Shown: positions 1 to 9,657, counted from the first letter of the stretch. The stretch is 12,437 nucleotides of DNA from Pseudobdellovibrionaceae bacterium (GCA_026712605.1 JAPORL010000094.1:1-12437); one strand, 5' to 3'. Notes: a model not told the origin generated them from the sequence alone. Numbers and translations are program-made.

Positions 1-117
1 AAAAGCTTGTAAGATACAAAGCTAAAAGCGAGTTCGGATTTGAACACAACGCGACTGCAAGTCGCCTTGTGGCAAACCGCATGTCTGAGCTTTTCGCTTT
101 GTATCTTACAAGCTTTT
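1..117. repeat. 117-bp palindromic (foldback) element
   Basis: The outer arms, 1-22 and 96-117, are perfect reverse complements of 22 bp. After one mismatch (23/95) the match continues for 6 bp (24-29 with 89-94). The interior is also self-complementary in pieces: CGG-TTTG type pairing, then ACAA/TTGT, then GCGAC/GTCGC (51-55 with 61-65) around a 5-nt loop at 56-60. Read on the minus strand the arm ends in TTTT, so a transcript arriving from the rpoC side would make one very long hairpin ending in U's. Possible roles are a foldback or MITE-like repeat, a palindromic element of the kind known from Rickettsia genomes, or a bidirectional terminator. No ORF or full tRNA fold fits. It begins at the window edge, so its left end could extend further. 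Confidence 0.85.
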
Positions 118-145
118 CACTCAAATTTCAAAATAGAGTTCAGAT

Positions 146-811
146 TTAAACTGAATGTTTAAGAATCAGTTTTTTTTTATATAAAACCTTTCCAGCCCAT
201 ATTAAAGACAGCAAAATAAAAAACTTTCCAAAATTACTAACGGTGCTTGCAATAACAGAATAATTTTCTAAACTACCCATTAAGTTTAAAAGCACATACC
301 AGTCATGAACTTCTGGATGAGATTGACCAGTTACCCCTCCTAAAAGAAGCGCTGTTCGATCCCAAGCATCATAAATATAAGTCGCTACATCTATTAAATT
401 TTGACCAAACCACCAAAGCATTAAACCAGCTGAAAAGTTATCTTTTTGTCTTAAAAAAGCTCCCATAGCAACAAGAGGAACGAGACACTGGAAAAGAGTA
501 CCCCCAAAAGCATGTAAAAATTTGCCTGCCCACATTAAAAAAATATGACCCGCCTCATGAAAAATTAAATTAACCCTATCTAAAAAAGCATACACCCAAC
601 CCATAGTTGAAGCTTCACCGCTAGCAGGTAATTTTAAAAGACCTATACTCCATAAGCTAAGCAAAGCAAAACCTATGGCTTCAAAAATAAAACGCTTTCT
701 ATCCACTGGCTCTTCTACAATGAAAACATAAGCAAAAAAGCGTTTTACTAAAGGCTGTGATAATAAATTAGAAAATGAAAAATTAATTTTTTGTGTTTTA
801 TTTTTATTCAA
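146..811 (-). CDS. Putative HExxH integral membrane protein (M50-like)
   Basis: This 221-aa hydrophobic protein has hydrophobic stretches at about residues 42-60, 104-120, 128-147 and 195-212. An HEAGH motif at 85-89 (zinc ligands H85 and H89, catalytic E86) lies in a hydrophobic setting, as in membrane zinc proteases of the M50 type. Later polar residues within or after membrane segments, such as N138, D141 and D148 in GQNLIDVATYIYDA and the H169-D170-W171 triplet, could supply a third ligand. The sequence resembles a family of uncharacterised bacterial membrane proteins with HEAGH and HDW motifs, recalled rather than searched. Substrate and activity are unknown. The start is taken as TTG at 811, 19 nt after the rpoC stop. 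No ATG occurs in frame until residue 70, and no good Shine-Dalgarno precedes the TTG. It is probably the last gene of the rpoBC transcript. Confidence 0.75.
   Translation of the reverse strand: MNKNKTQKINFSFSNLLSQPLVKRFFAYVFIVEEPVDRKRFIFEAIGFALLSLWSIGLLKLPASGEASTMGWVYAFLDRVNLIFHEAGHIFLMWAGKFLHAFGGTLFQCLVPLVAMGAFLRQKDNFSAGLMLWWFGQNLIDVATYIYDAWDRTALLLGGVTGQSHPEVHDWYVLLNLMGSLENYSVIASTVSNFGKFFILLSLIWAGKVLYKKKLILKHSV
148..178 (+). terminator. Possible rho-independent terminator, plus strand
   Basis: AAACTGA (148-154) can pair with TCAGTTT (166-172) over an 11-nt loop, and a run of nine T's spans 170-178. The stem has only two G-C pairs, so it is weak. It would act on transcripts entering from the left on the plus strand, and it lies inside the last codons of the minus-strand membrane-protein gene. 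It makes sense only if a plus-strand gene converges from beyond the left edge. Confidence 0.3.
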
Positions 812-830
812 AATACTATCTAGTTTTCAT

Positions 831-3800
831 TTAAAACCTAGAGGGTTTGTCAACATTATCTTCAACAGATCTCGCACCCGGAGGAGGAAATAAATTTACA
901 CTTTCTTCCTCTTCTGTTTCTACAACTAAAGGATGTTTATGATAAGCTGAGAAAACCGTTCCTGCAGGAATGAGTCTTCCCATGATAACATTTTCTTTTA
1001 AACCAACTAATTTATCTACTTTAGATTGAACTGCCGCTTCTGTTAAAATACGAGTCGTCTCTTGGAAAGAAGCCGCAGACAACCAACTTTTTGTATTTAA
1101 AGATGTTTTAGTAATCCCTAAAAGTAAATGTTTATAATTTGCTGGACGCCCCCCTTCTTGAATAACCTTTTCATTAGCAGACTGAACTTCAGAAATTTCC
1201 ACTTGCTCTCCAGTTATATAATTTGTGTCTCCTGGATCAGCAATCTCACATTTTCTAAGCATCTGACGAATAATCAACTCAATATGTTTATCATTGATAG
1301 CAACACCTTGTAGGCGATAGACTTGTTGAACTTCATTCACTAAATAGGAAGCAACAGCTTTAACCCCAGATACATTTAAAATATCATGAGGATCTGTTGT
1401 GCCATCCATTAAAGAATCCCCTTTTTTAATCAACTCTCCTTCACGAACAGAAATGAATTTGCCTTTAGGCAGTAAATATTCCTTCTGCTCTCCTTCACGA
1501 GAAGTAACAATAACTTTTTGTTTTCCTTTTACATCTTTTCCAAAATTCACATAACCTTCAATCTCAGAAAGAATAGAAGGCTCTTTAGGATGACGCGCTT
1601 CAAAAAGTTCAGCGACACGAGGCAAGCCACCTGTAATATCTTTTGTTTTGGTGCTTTCTTTATGTATTTTTGAAATGATGTCTCCTGCATGAATTTTATC
1701 TCCATTTGAAATCATTAACTGGGAACCTGTAGATAAAATATAAGTCGCTGGTGTGTCTCTGCCTGGAAGATTAACAGGCTCACCTTTTTCATCTACTATA
1801 GCAACAATACATTTTTGATGATCACTGGATTTACTTTCTGTTATCACCTGAGTTGTAAAACCTGTAGCCGGATCTACTTGTTCAACAACATTAATTCCTG
1901 ATTCTATTCCTTGAAATTTCACAACTCCTGATACATCAGAAACAATAATATTAGTATAAGGATCCCATGTTGAAACAGTATCTCCTTTTTTCACTTTATC
2001 ACCTTCTTTAAAATTCAATACCGCTCCATAAATTAAAGATATTTTTTCTCTTTCCCATCCTGTTTCATCTAAAATAGAAATTTCACCACCTCGATTCATA
2101 ACTGTCCACTTTCCTTCACGATTTTGAACTGTATTAATATTTTCAAATTTTAAAGTTCCTTCATACCGAGCAATATGTTCTGATTGTTCTACAGAACGAG
2201 AAGCCGTTCCACCCAAGTGAAATGTTCTCATTGTCAGTTGTGTTCCCGGCTCTCCAATAGATTGTGCGGCTATAATACCAACAGTTTCTCCTATAGTTAC
2301 AGTTCGACCTAAACCTAAATCTCTTCCATAACATTTAATGCAAACACCATCTTTGGTTTGGCAAGTTAAAGTAGAGCGAATTTTAACTTTTTCAATTCCT
2401 GCTTGATTTATTTTTTCAACAACAGATTCATTGATTTCTTCATCTGCAAGGCATATCACTTCAGAAGAGTTAGGATTTATAATATCTTCAAAAGCAGTCC
2501 GACCTAAAATTCTTTCTGAAAGAGGCTCAATAACACCTCCACTTTCAACTAAAGCTGTTACTTCAATAAAATCATGACTTCCACAATCTTTTTCTGTAAC
2601 AATAACATTTTGAGAAACATCAACCAGCTTTCTTGTTAAATAACCTGAATTAGCTGTTTTTAATGCTGTATCCGCTAAACCTTTACGAGCACCATGAGTA
2701 GAAATAAAATATTGAGAAACAGTTAAGCCTTCACGAAAATTAGCTGTAATAGGAGTCTCAATAATTTCACCAGAAGGTTTAGCCATTAAACCTCTCATAC
2801 CTGATAACTGCCGAATCTGAGCTGTTGAACTTCTAGCTCCTGAATCAGCCATAATAAAAATAGGGTTAAAACTAGTTGATGTTATTTGTTTTCCATCTAC
2901 ATCAAACTCTTCTTTTTCTAAATGATCCATCATCTCAGTAGCAATTTTATCTCCACAGTCTGTCCATGTATCTATCACCTTATTATATCTTTCTCCTTCT
3001 GTAATTAAACCTTCATCGTATTGGCGACGAATTTCATCCACTTGAGTTCTAGCCGTTTGCAACAACTCTTTTTTACCGGAAGAAATCTGCAGATCATTAA
3101 TGCTAATAGAAATCCCTGCCTTTGTAGAATATTTAAAACCAGAGTTCATCAATTTATCCGCTAATATAACGGTTTGCTTTCCTCCACACATTCTAAAAGT
3201 TTTATTTATGAGATCAGCTAAACTTCCTTTATTCATAACACGATTATAAAATTTAAAAGGAACTTCTTTAGGCACAATAGCGCTTAACAAAACACGCCCA
3301 ACTGAAGTGTCTTCTAGCTTTCCATGCACACGACATTTTATACTAGCTTGTAAATCAATTTGATCGGTTTCATAAGCATAAATAACTTCATTCACATCAG
3401 AAAATATTTTTCCTGAATTTCTAGCTCCTGGACGAATTCTTGTCATCCAGTAAACTCCTAAAACCATATCTTGTGTAGGATTGATAATAGGTTGTCCACT
3501 AGCTGGACTTAAAATGTTATTAGTAGACATCATTAAAACACGAGCTTCTGTTTGAGCTTCAATAGATAAAGGAACATGAACTGCCATTTGATCTCCATCA
3601 AAGTCAGCATTAAAAGCAGTACAAACTAAAGGATGAAGCTGAATAGCTCTCCCCTCATGTAAGATGGGCTCAAAAGCTTGTATTCCCAAACGGTGCAAAG
3701 TAGGAGCTCTATTTAAAAGAACGGGATGCTCTTTAACAACCTCTGATAAAATATCCCAAACTTCATCTGTTTTTTCTTCTACTAAAGCCTTAGCTTGCTT

Positions 3801-4985
3801 AACTGTTAAAGCCATTCCTCTTTTTTCTAATTTATTATAAATAAAAGGTTTAAAAAGCTCTAAAGCCATTGTTTTCGGCAAACCACATTCATGGAGTCTT
3901 AAATGAGGTCCTACCACAATGACTGAACGACCTGAGTAATCCACTCGTTTTCCAAGTAAATTAGAACGAAAGCGACCTTGCTTTCCTTTTAAAATTTCAC
4001 TTAAAGAACGAAGAGGTCTTTTATTAGAACCTGTAAAAACTTTTCCACTTCTACCATTATCTAAAAGCGCATCCACAGCTTCTTGAAGCATTCGCTTTTC
4101 ATTACGAATTATAATTTCTGGAGCATTAAGCTCTTGTAACTTTCTAAGCCTATTATTTCTATTAATAACCCGACGATAAAGATCGTTTAAATCTGATGTA
4201 GCAAAACGTCCTCCTTCTAAAGGCACGAGAGGTCTTAGATCAGGGGGTATTACAGGTAAAGATTCTAACATCATCCATTCTGGTTTATTGATAGAATTTT
4301 GAAAATCTTCCATAACTTTAATTCTTTTTCTTATTTTTTTAATGGTCGCTTCTGAACTTATATCCTCTAAACTTTTCCTTAACTGTTTTGCTGTAAAATC
4401 GACATCAATAGATTTTATTAAGCTCTTTATAGCTGATCCTCCTATATCTACTTTAAAGTTAGGACCTCCATATTCCTGTTGAGCTTTTTCATACTCCTCT
4501 TCAGATAAGAGCTGTCCTTTTTTAAGATCCGTATCCATAGGATCTACAACGACATAATATTCACAATAAAGGATTCTTTGCACATCTTTAACAGAAAGAC
4601 CTAAAAAATTTCCTATACGACTAGAGGCAGTTCCTAAAAACCAAATATGAGCTACGGGACTTGTGAGCTCAATATGTCCCATTCTTTCTCTTCTGACTTT
4701 AGAGCGAGTGACTTCTGTACCACATTTTTCACAAACAACAGTGCGATACTTCATCCCTTTATATTTTCCACAAAGACATTCATAATCTTTTATCGGACCA
4801 AAAATTTTACAACAAAAAAGCCCCTCTCTTTCTGGTTTGAATGTTCTATAATTAATTGTTTCTGGTTTTTTAACTTCTCCATAACTCCAACGACGAATCA
4901 TTTCAGGAGAGGCAATAGACACTCTTATTGATTCTAAAGCTAAGGGATCTCTTGGTTTATCAAAAAAATTTAATAAATCTTTCAT
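831..4985 (-). CDS. rpoC: DNA-directed RNA polymerase subunit beta'
   Basis: This is the 1384-aa catalytic beta' subunit, close to the 1407 aa of E. coli. The N-terminal zinc ribbon cysteines are C70, C72, C85 and C88. The magnesium-binding NADFDGDQ motif has D461, D463 and D465. The bridge helix lies near 761-792, the second zinc site is C801/C875/C882/C885, and the trigger loop around 900-925 keeps M919, R920 and H923. With beta it forms the active site that synthesises RNA in the cytoplasm. The ATG overlaps the rpoB TGA as ATGA, and the GGAGG for this start lies in the rpoB 3' end. All signature residues checked are present, so it should be functional. Confidence 0.99.
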   Translation of the reverse strand: MKDLLNFFDKPRDPLALESIRVSIASPEMIRRWSYGEVKKPETINYRTFKPEREGLFCCKIFGPIKDYECLCGKYKGMKYRTVVCEKCGTEVTRSKVRRERMGHIELTSPVAHIWFLGTASSRIGNFLGLSVKDVQRILYCEYYVVVDPMDTDLKKGQLLSEEEYEKAQQEYGGPNFKVDIGGSAIKSLIKSIDVDFTAKQLRKSLEDISSEATIKKIRKRIKVMEDFQNSINKPEWMMLESLPVIPPDLRPLVPLEGGRFATSDLNDLYRRVINRNNRLRKLQELNAPEIIIRNEKRMLQEAVDALLDNGRSGKVFTGSNKRPLRSLSEILKGKQGRFRSNLLGKRVDYSGRSVIVVGPHLRLHECGLPKTMALELFKPFIYNKLEKRGMALTVKQAKALVEEKTDEVWDILSEVVKEHPVLLNRAPTLHRLGIQAFEPILHEGRAIQLHPLVCTAFNADFDGDQMAVHVPLSIEAQTEARVLMMSTNNILSPASGQPIINPTQDMVLGVYWMTRIRPGARNSGKIFSDVNEVIYAYETDQIDLQASIKCRVHGKLEDTSVGRVLLSAIVPKEVPFKFYNRVMNKGSLADLINKTFRMCGGKQTVILADKLMNSGFKYSTKAGISISINDLQISSGKKELLQTARTQVDEIRRQYDEGLITEGERYNKVIDTWTDCGDKIATEMMDHLEKEEFDVDGKQITSTSFNPIFIMADSGARSSTAQIRQLSGMRGLMAKPSGEIIETPITANFREGLTVSQYFISTHGARKGLADTALKTANSGYLTRKLVDVSQNVIVTEKDCGSHDFIEVTALVESGGVIEPLSERILGRTAFEDIINPNSSEVICLADEEINESVVEKINQAGIEKVKIRSTLTCQTKDGVCIKCYGRDLGLGRTVTIGETVGIIAAQSIGEPGTQLTMRTFHLGGTASRSVEQSEHIARYEGTLKFENINTVQNREGKWTVMNRGGEISILDETGWEREKISLIYGAVLNFKEGDKVKKGDTVSTWDPYTNIIVSDVSGVVKFQGIESGINVVEQVDPATGFTTQVITESKSSDHQKCIVAIVDEKGEPVNLPGRDTPATYILSTGSQLMISNGDKIHAGDIISKIHKESTKTKDITGGLPRVAELFEARHPKEPSILSEIEGYVNFGKDVKGKQKVIVTSREGEQKEYLLPKGKFISVREGELIKKGDSLMDGTTDPHDILNVSGVKAVASYLVNEVQQVYRLQGVAINDKHIELIIRQMLRKCEIADPGDTNYITGEQVEISEVQSANEKVIQEGGRPANYKHLLLGITKTSLNTKSWLSAASFQETTRILTEAAVQSKVDKLVGLKENVIMGRLIPAGTVFSAYHKHPLVVETEEEESVNLFPPPGARSVEDNVDKPSRF

Positions 4986-7900
4986 TCTTTATCTTCCTCC
5001 TCTTCCTCTTCCACACTATCGGTTAAAATATCTGATTCAAACATTTCTACATTTAAACCAAGACTTTTTATTTCATTGACTAAAACATTAAAAGATTCTG
5101 GTATTCCGGGCTCTAAAGTGTTATCACCTCTTACAATACCTTCATACATACGAACTCGTCCTGACACATCATCAGATTTAACAGTTAAAAACTCTTGTAG
5201 ACAATAAGCCGCCCCATAGGCTTCAATAGCCCAAACTTCCATTTCTCCTAGCCTTTGTCCTCCAAATTGAGACTTACCCCCTAAAGGCTGTTGAGAAACT
5301 AAAGAATAAGGACCTATAGAACGGGCATGTATTTTCTCTTCTACTAAATGGTGAAGCTTTAACATATACATCACACCCACTGTAACAGGCATTTCAAAAG
5401 GTTCTCCTGTTCTACCATCAAATAAAACAGTTTGTCCTGTTTCAGGAAGTTCGGCCTGTTTTAAAATATCTTTAACTTCATCTTCTTTAGCTCCATCAAA
5501 AACAGGTGTAGCTAAATGAATCCCAGAACTCACTTTTTCGGTAAGTCTTTTTATAGAGTCTTCATCTAACTGATCAATTGTTTCACTAATGGATTTATTG
5601 TTTAAATATATTTTCTTCAGCTCTTCTCTAGCTGATTTTTCCTTAAAATTATCTATGTGTTTTTGAATTTGTCGTCCTAAATTTAAAGCCGCCCATCCTA
5701 AATGAGTCTCTAAAATTTGACCTATATTCATACGAGAAGGAACCCCTAAAGGATTTAAAACCATATCTACAGGACGACCATCCGCTAAATAAGGCATATC
5801 CTCAACGGGAAGAATTTTAGATATAACTCCTTTATTTCCATGACGACCAGAAAATTTATCTCCCACTTCAACTTTTCTTTTTACAGCAACATAAACCTTT
5901 ATCATTTTAATAACACCTGGCATAAGATCTTCACCTTCATAAAGGCGATTGATTCTTTCTTTATAAAGAGTTTCCAAAGCATCCAAACGGCTTTGATACT
6001 CATCCATTATTTTTGAAAGCTCTTCCGCTAAGCTATCTTTTTTTAAAGGAATATAAGCTAACAATTCATAAGGAATTTTTTTAATATCTTCTTCTGTTAT
6101 TGTATGATTTTTTGGAAGGAGTTCCTCTGAGCCATCATCATTTAAAAGAATATCAGAGCTTTTTTCACCTATGATTAAATCTTTAATTTGATCTAAAGCA
6201 TTATTCTTAAAAGCATTTTTTTGAATATCTCTATCTTTTTTAAATCTCTCTTCTTTTTCTTGAATAATGGATTTTAATCTTTCACTTTTTTCAACTCCCT
6301 CTCTGGTATAAATTTGTGTATCAATCACTGTGCCAGAGACTCCTGACGACACTCTCACAGAAGTATCTTTAACATCTCCTGCTTTCTCACCAAATATAGC
6401 TAAAACTAATTTTTTTTCTGGAGAAAGCTGACTTTCTGCTTTAGGCGTTACCTTTCCAACTAAAATATCTCCTGTTTTAACTTTAGCTCCAATTCTCACA
6501 ATACCAGATTCATCTATATTTTTTAAAGCCTCTTCACCGACATTAGGTATATCAGCAGTAATCTCTTCATTTCCCAGTTTTGTATCTCTTGCTAAACATT
6601 CAAACTCTTCAATATGTATTGAAGTATAAACATCATCTTTAATTAATCTTTCTGAAATAAGAATAGAATCCTCAAAATTATAGCCTGCCCAAGGAGTAAA
6701 AGCCACTGTCACATTTCGTCCTAAAGCCAATTCACCCATATCCATAGCTAAACCATCTGCAACCACATCCCCTTTTTTCAAAACATCCCCAATTCTTACA
6801 ATTGGTTTTTGATTAAAACAGGTGTTTTGATTTGTTCTTTGATATTTTATAAGATCATAAATATCTAAACTAGATCCTTTCTTACCGGACTTGGTCAAGC
6901 GGCGAATTATAATACGAGAAGCTGAAACATCTTCCACAATACCAGGGTATTTACAAACGACACTATTTCCTGAGTCTTGAGCTACCAGTTTTTCCATACC
7001 TGTTCCTACTAAAGGAGCTGATGTAATCATTAGAGGCACAGCTTGCCTCTGCATATTAGATCCCATCAAAGCTCTGTTGGCATCATCGTGTTCTAAAAAA
7101 GGAATCAAAGCGGCCGCAATAGAAACTAATTGACCGGGAGATACATCCATAAGAGTCACATCCTCTTTTTTCACAGGTTTGTATTCTCCATTTACTCTAC
7201 CAGTTAAAAAACTTCCTTTTTCCAATTCATCAAAATTAAACCGCGCTTGGCTTATAGTATGAGCCTGTTCCTCTAAAGCTGAATAGTACTTTACTTCATC
7301 TGTGATACGCCCATCTTTAACAACACGGTAAGGTGTTTCTATAAAACCATATTCATCAATACGAGCATAAGTCGCCATAGAGGCAATCAAACCAATATTG
7401 GGACCCTCAGGAGTTTCAATAGGACAAATTCTTCCATAGTGAGTAGGATGCACATCCCGCACTTCAAAACCCGCTCGCTCTCTTGTTAAACCACCAGGAC
7501 CAAAAGTAGAAATTCTTCTTTTATGCGTGATTTCAGCTAAAGGGTTAGTTTGATCCATAAATTGAGACAATTGACTGGAACCAAAAAACTCTTTTACAAC
7601 AGCGCTTACAGATTTTGCATTGATAAGATCTTGTGGCATCATAGTATCCTTATCTTGCAAACTCATTCTCTCTTTAATAACCCTTTCCATACGGACTAGA
7701 CCAATCCGATACTGATTTTCCAAAAGCTCTCCTACAGATCGCACTCTTCTATTTCCCAGATGATCAATATCATCTACCTTTCCCTTTCCATTTCTTAAAT
7801 CAATCAAATGCTTTAATACCCTAACAATATCTTGTCTGGTAAGAGTCCCTTGTGTCTCTGGTATATCTGTAAAACCAAATTTATGATTTATTTTTATACG

Positions 7901-9133
7901 ACCCACTTCTCCTAAATCGTAACTCCCTTCCTTAAAAAATAAATTATTAAAATAAAATTCAGCAACTTCTAAAACAGGAGGCTCACCAGGTTTCATTCTT
8001 TTGTAAATATCTAAAAGCGCTTCTTCTCTTGTTCTAACAGTATCAATTCTTAAAGTATTAGATAAGTAGGGACCAAAAACAAAACTTTCAAAAAATATAA
8101 CTTTAAATTTTTTAATGCCTAATTGAAGAGCTTTTTGTATGATATCTTCTGTCAACATCTCATTAGATTCACAAAAAACTTCACCTGTAGTAGGATCAAC
8201 AAGAGGTTCTGCTAAAACACTATTTTGTAAATCGGAAAATTCAATCTCCATCTCTTTGATGCCTGCCGTATTGATCTTGTTTCTAACAGAGCGAGTTACC
8301 CTACGCCCAGCCCGGACAATAACATGACCTGATTTATCTTTTATATCCTTACTGATTCTCTGACCTGCCATCTCATCAATATTAAAAGTTCTAATGAGAT
8401 TGCCTTTTTTAAAAAAAACATCATCTACATAATGAAACTCCTTTAAAATCTCATCTGGAGATAAACCTAAAGCCTTTAAAAAAATAGTAGCTGGAAATTT
8501 TCTTTTTCGATCAATCCTTGTATTAATAGTATCTTTTTGATCAAATTCAAAATCTAACCAAGATCCTCTGTAAGGAATAAAACGAGCAGAATAGATATAT
8601 TTTCCGCTTGTACTGCCTTTACCACCATCATGATCAAAAAAGATACCTGGTGAACGATGGATTTGAGAAACAACAACACGCTCTGTTCCATTTATCACAA
8701 AAGAAGCATGATCTGTCATCAAAGGAATATCACTTAAATAAACTTCTTGCTCTTTAACATCATGAATTATTCTTTCTTTTCCTTCTTCTGCTGGTTCAAA
8801 AATAATCAATCTGAAAGTTACTTTTAAAGGAGAAGCATAAGTCATTCCTCGTTTTTGAAGACATTCCCTAACATCATATTTAGGATGAGATAAACTATAA
8901 TCAACAAACTCTAAGCTAACGGTATTGTTGTAATCAGAAATAGGAAATACTGATTTAAAGACAGCTTGAAGACCTACATTTTTTCTTTTTCCGGCTGGAA
9001 TATTTCTTTGTAAAAATTTCTCATAGGAGGAGTTTTGCAGTTGTATTAGATTAGGAACTTCTACAGATTTTTTCATCGTTCCAAAGCTCTTGCGAAATCT
9101 TAAATTAGAGCCTGTCAGAGAGATTTTTTTCAT
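4982..9133 (-). CDS. rpoB: DNA-directed RNA polymerase subunit beta
   Basis: This is the 1383-aa beta subunit, longer than the 1342 aa of E. coli and in the range usual for Alphaproteobacteria. Visible family blocks are the N-terminal lobes with the INGTERVVVSQ stretch near 148-157, the rifampicin pocket at about 519-545 (FFGSSQLSQFMDQ onward), the RPVDMVLNPLGVPSRMN region, and the GDKFSGRHGNKG block that supplies active-site lysines. Of the rifampicin contacts, D527, H537, R540 and S542 match E. coli D516, H526, R529 and S531, but F544 replaces the usual Leu533. The C-terminus is unusually acidic. The ATG at 9133 is supported by AGGAAGG at 9138-9144. Expression is probably tuned by the attenuator-like hairpin between rplL and this gene. 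Confidence 0.99.
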   Translation of the reverse strand: MKKISLTGSNLRFRKSFGTMKKSVEVPNLIQLQNSSYEKFLQRNIPAGKRKNVGLQAVFKSVFPISDYNNTVSLEFVDYSLSHPKYDVRECLQKRGMTYASPLKVTFRLIIFEPAEEGKERIIHDVKEQEVYLSDIPLMTDHASFVINGTERVVVSQIHRSPGIFFDHDGGKGSTSGKYIYSARFIPYRGSWLDFEFDQKDTINTRIDRKRKFPATIFLKALGLSPDEILKEFHYVDDVFFKKGNLIRTFNIDEMAGQRISKDIKDKSGHVIVRAGRRVTRSVRNKINTAGIKEMEIEFSDLQNSVLAEPLVDPTTGEVFCESNEMLTEDIIQKALQLGIKKFKVIFFESFVFGPYLSNTLRIDTVRTREEALLDIYKRMKPGEPPVLEVAEFYFNNLFFKEGSYDLGEVGRIKINHKFGFTDIPETQGTLTRQDIVRVLKHLIDLRNGKGKVDDIDHLGNRRVRSVGELLENQYRIGLVRMERVIKERMSLQDKDTMMPQDLINAKSVSAVVKEFFGSSQLSQFMDQTNPLAEITHKRRISTFGPGGLTRERAGFEVRDVHPTHYGRICPIETPEGPNIGLIASMATYARIDEYGFIETPYRVVKDGRITDEVKYYSALEEQAHTISQARFNFDELEKGSFLTGRVNGEYKPVKKEDVTLMDVSPGQLVSIAAALIPFLEHDDANRALMGSNMQRQAVPLMITSAPLVGTGMEKLVAQDSGNSVVCKYPGIVEDVSASRIIIRRLTKSGKKGSSLDIYDLIKYQRTNQNTCFNQKPIVRIGDVLKKGDVVADGLAMDMGELALGRNVTVAFTPWAGYNFEDSILISERLIKDDVYTSIHIEEFECLARDTKLGNEEITADIPNVGEEALKNIDESGIVRIGAKVKTGDILVGKVTPKAESQLSPEKKLVLAIFGEKAGDVKDTSVRVSSGVSGTVIDTQIYTREGVEKSERLKSIIQEKEERFKKDRDIQKNAFKNNALDQIKDLIIGEKSSDILLNDDGSEELLPKNHTITEEDIKKIPYELLAYIPLKKDSLAEELSKIMDEYQSRLDALETLYKERINRLYEGEDLMPGVIKMIKVYVAVKRKVEVGDKFSGRHGNKGVISKILPVEDMPYLADGRPVDMVLNPLGVPSRMNIGQILETHLGWAALNLGRQIQKHIDNFKEKSAREELKKIYLNNKSISETIDQLDEDSIKRLTEKVSSGIHLATPVFDGAKEDEVKDILKQAELPETGQTVLFDGRTGEPFEMPVTVGVMYMLKLHHLVEEKIHARSIGPYSLVSQQPLGGKSQFGGQRLGEMEVWAIEAYGAAYCLQEFLTVKSDDVSGRVRMYEGIVRGDNTLEPGIPESFNVLVNEIKSLGLNVEMFESDILTDSVEEEEEEDKE
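4996..5000 (-). promoter_or_regulatory. rpoC ribosome binding site inside rpoB
   Basis: GGAGG lies 10 nt before the rpoC ATG, inside the codons for the acidic RpoB C-terminus (six Glu followed by Asp-Lys-Glu). The purine-rich GAA/GAG codons therefore serve both as protein tail and as Shine-Dalgarno. This supports the ATG at 4985 and suggests translational coupling through the ATGA overlap. Confidence 0.75.
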
Positions 9134-9153
9134 TCAACCTTCCTATTTTTCTC

Positions 9154-9189
9154 AAAAAAACAAAATCCTTCAACCTAAAAAGGCAAGGA
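9154..9189 (-). terminator. Attenuator-like hairpin between rplL and rpoB
   Basis: On the minus strand TCCTT (9185-9189) pairs with AAGGA (9166-9170), and an inner CCT/AGG pair closes a short T-rich loop. This gives an 8-bp stem with a small internal loop. It is followed at once by TTTT, a G, and seven T's (9165-9154). This is the shape of a weak intrinsic terminator. E. coli has a known partial attenuator at the same place between rplL and rpoB. The stem is imperfect, so readthrough into rpoBC is expected. Confidence 0.6.
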
Positions 9190-9214
9190 CTGTAAAAATT
9201 AATTATTCAAATCT

Positions 9215-9595
9215 TTATTTAACTTCAACCTTAGCGCCAGCTTTTTCTAAAGCTGTTTTAATTTTTTCAGCTTCATCTTTCGGTATCCCTTTTTTAACCG
9301 ATTTAGGCGCGCCCTCTACCAAATCTTTAGCTTCTTTAAGACCTAAACTGGTAGTTGCCCGAACCTCTTTAATTACAGCAATTTTGTTACTGCCCACACT
9401 GGATAAAATAACTTCAAATTCTGTCTTTTCTTCTGCAGGAGCTACTTCTACTCCAGCACCAGCTGTAGCTACAGCTACAGGGGCGACAGCTGAGACACCC
9501 CACTTTTCTTCTAAATCCTTTATTAATCCAGCCAATTCAATGACTGGCATTTGAGAAAGGTAATCTATAACTTTATCTTTACTGAGTTCAGGCAT
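9215..9595 (-). CDS. rplL: 50S ribosomal protein L7/L12
   Basis: This 126-aa stalk protein has the normal family length. Residues 1-30 form the helical dimerisation and L10-binding domain. An Ala/Val-rich flexible hinge spans about 36-54. The C-terminal domain at 57-126 recruits translation factors and carries the conserved [13 protein letters not shown] helix segment. Several copies are bound per ribosome through L10. The ATG at 9595 has a strong GGAGG (9602-9606) 6 nt upstream. Its own promoter appears to lie in the gap after rplJ, and an attenuator-like hairpin follows the gene, so it can probably be made in excess of its neighbours. Confidence 0.98.
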   Translation of the reverse strand: MPELSKDKVIDYLSQMPVIELAGLIKDLEEKWGVSAVAPVAVATAGAGVEVAPAEEKTEFEVILSSVGSNKIAVIKEVRATTSLGLKEAKDLVEGAPKSVKKGIPKDEAEKIKTALEKAGAKVEVK

Positions 9596-9657
9596 TTTTA
9601 TCCTCCAATATGTTGAGCTTTTAATTAATGGGCGTTTTTATACTTTAAACTCAAATC

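Noticed and set aside
25..100. A tRNA gene on the minus strand: 7-bp acceptor-like pairing over 76 nt, AGCTCAG and GTTCAAATCC boxes and a GCGAC/GTCGC anticodon-like arm.
   Set aside because: The D-stem has no 3' partner, the T-stem has mismatches, and the distance from the anticodon-like loop to both boxes does not fit a tRNA. At most it is a decayed tRNA-like sequence inside the palindrome.
816..830. ATG-started mini-ORF (4 codons) directly after the rpoC stop.
   Set aside because: Too short to call as a gene. It is mentioned only as a possible re-initiation site for the next gene.
1128..1313. Plus-strand ORF inside rpoC, with similar short ones at 4647-4931, 8139-8327 and 12009-12218.
   Set aside because: All lie antisense within conserved genes or their edges, with no recognisable protein features.
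9133..9176. Direct repeat TTCAACCT at 9133-9140 and 9169-9176.
   Set aside because: An 8-nt repeat in an AT-rich gap is expected by chance, and one copy is part of the attenuator stem region.
9090..9554. Plus-strand ORF of 154 codons over rplL and the rpoB start.
   Set aside because: It is antisense to the well-supported rplL, has low-complexity Ala/Ser/Thr content mirroring the L7/L12 hinge, and has no family resemblance.
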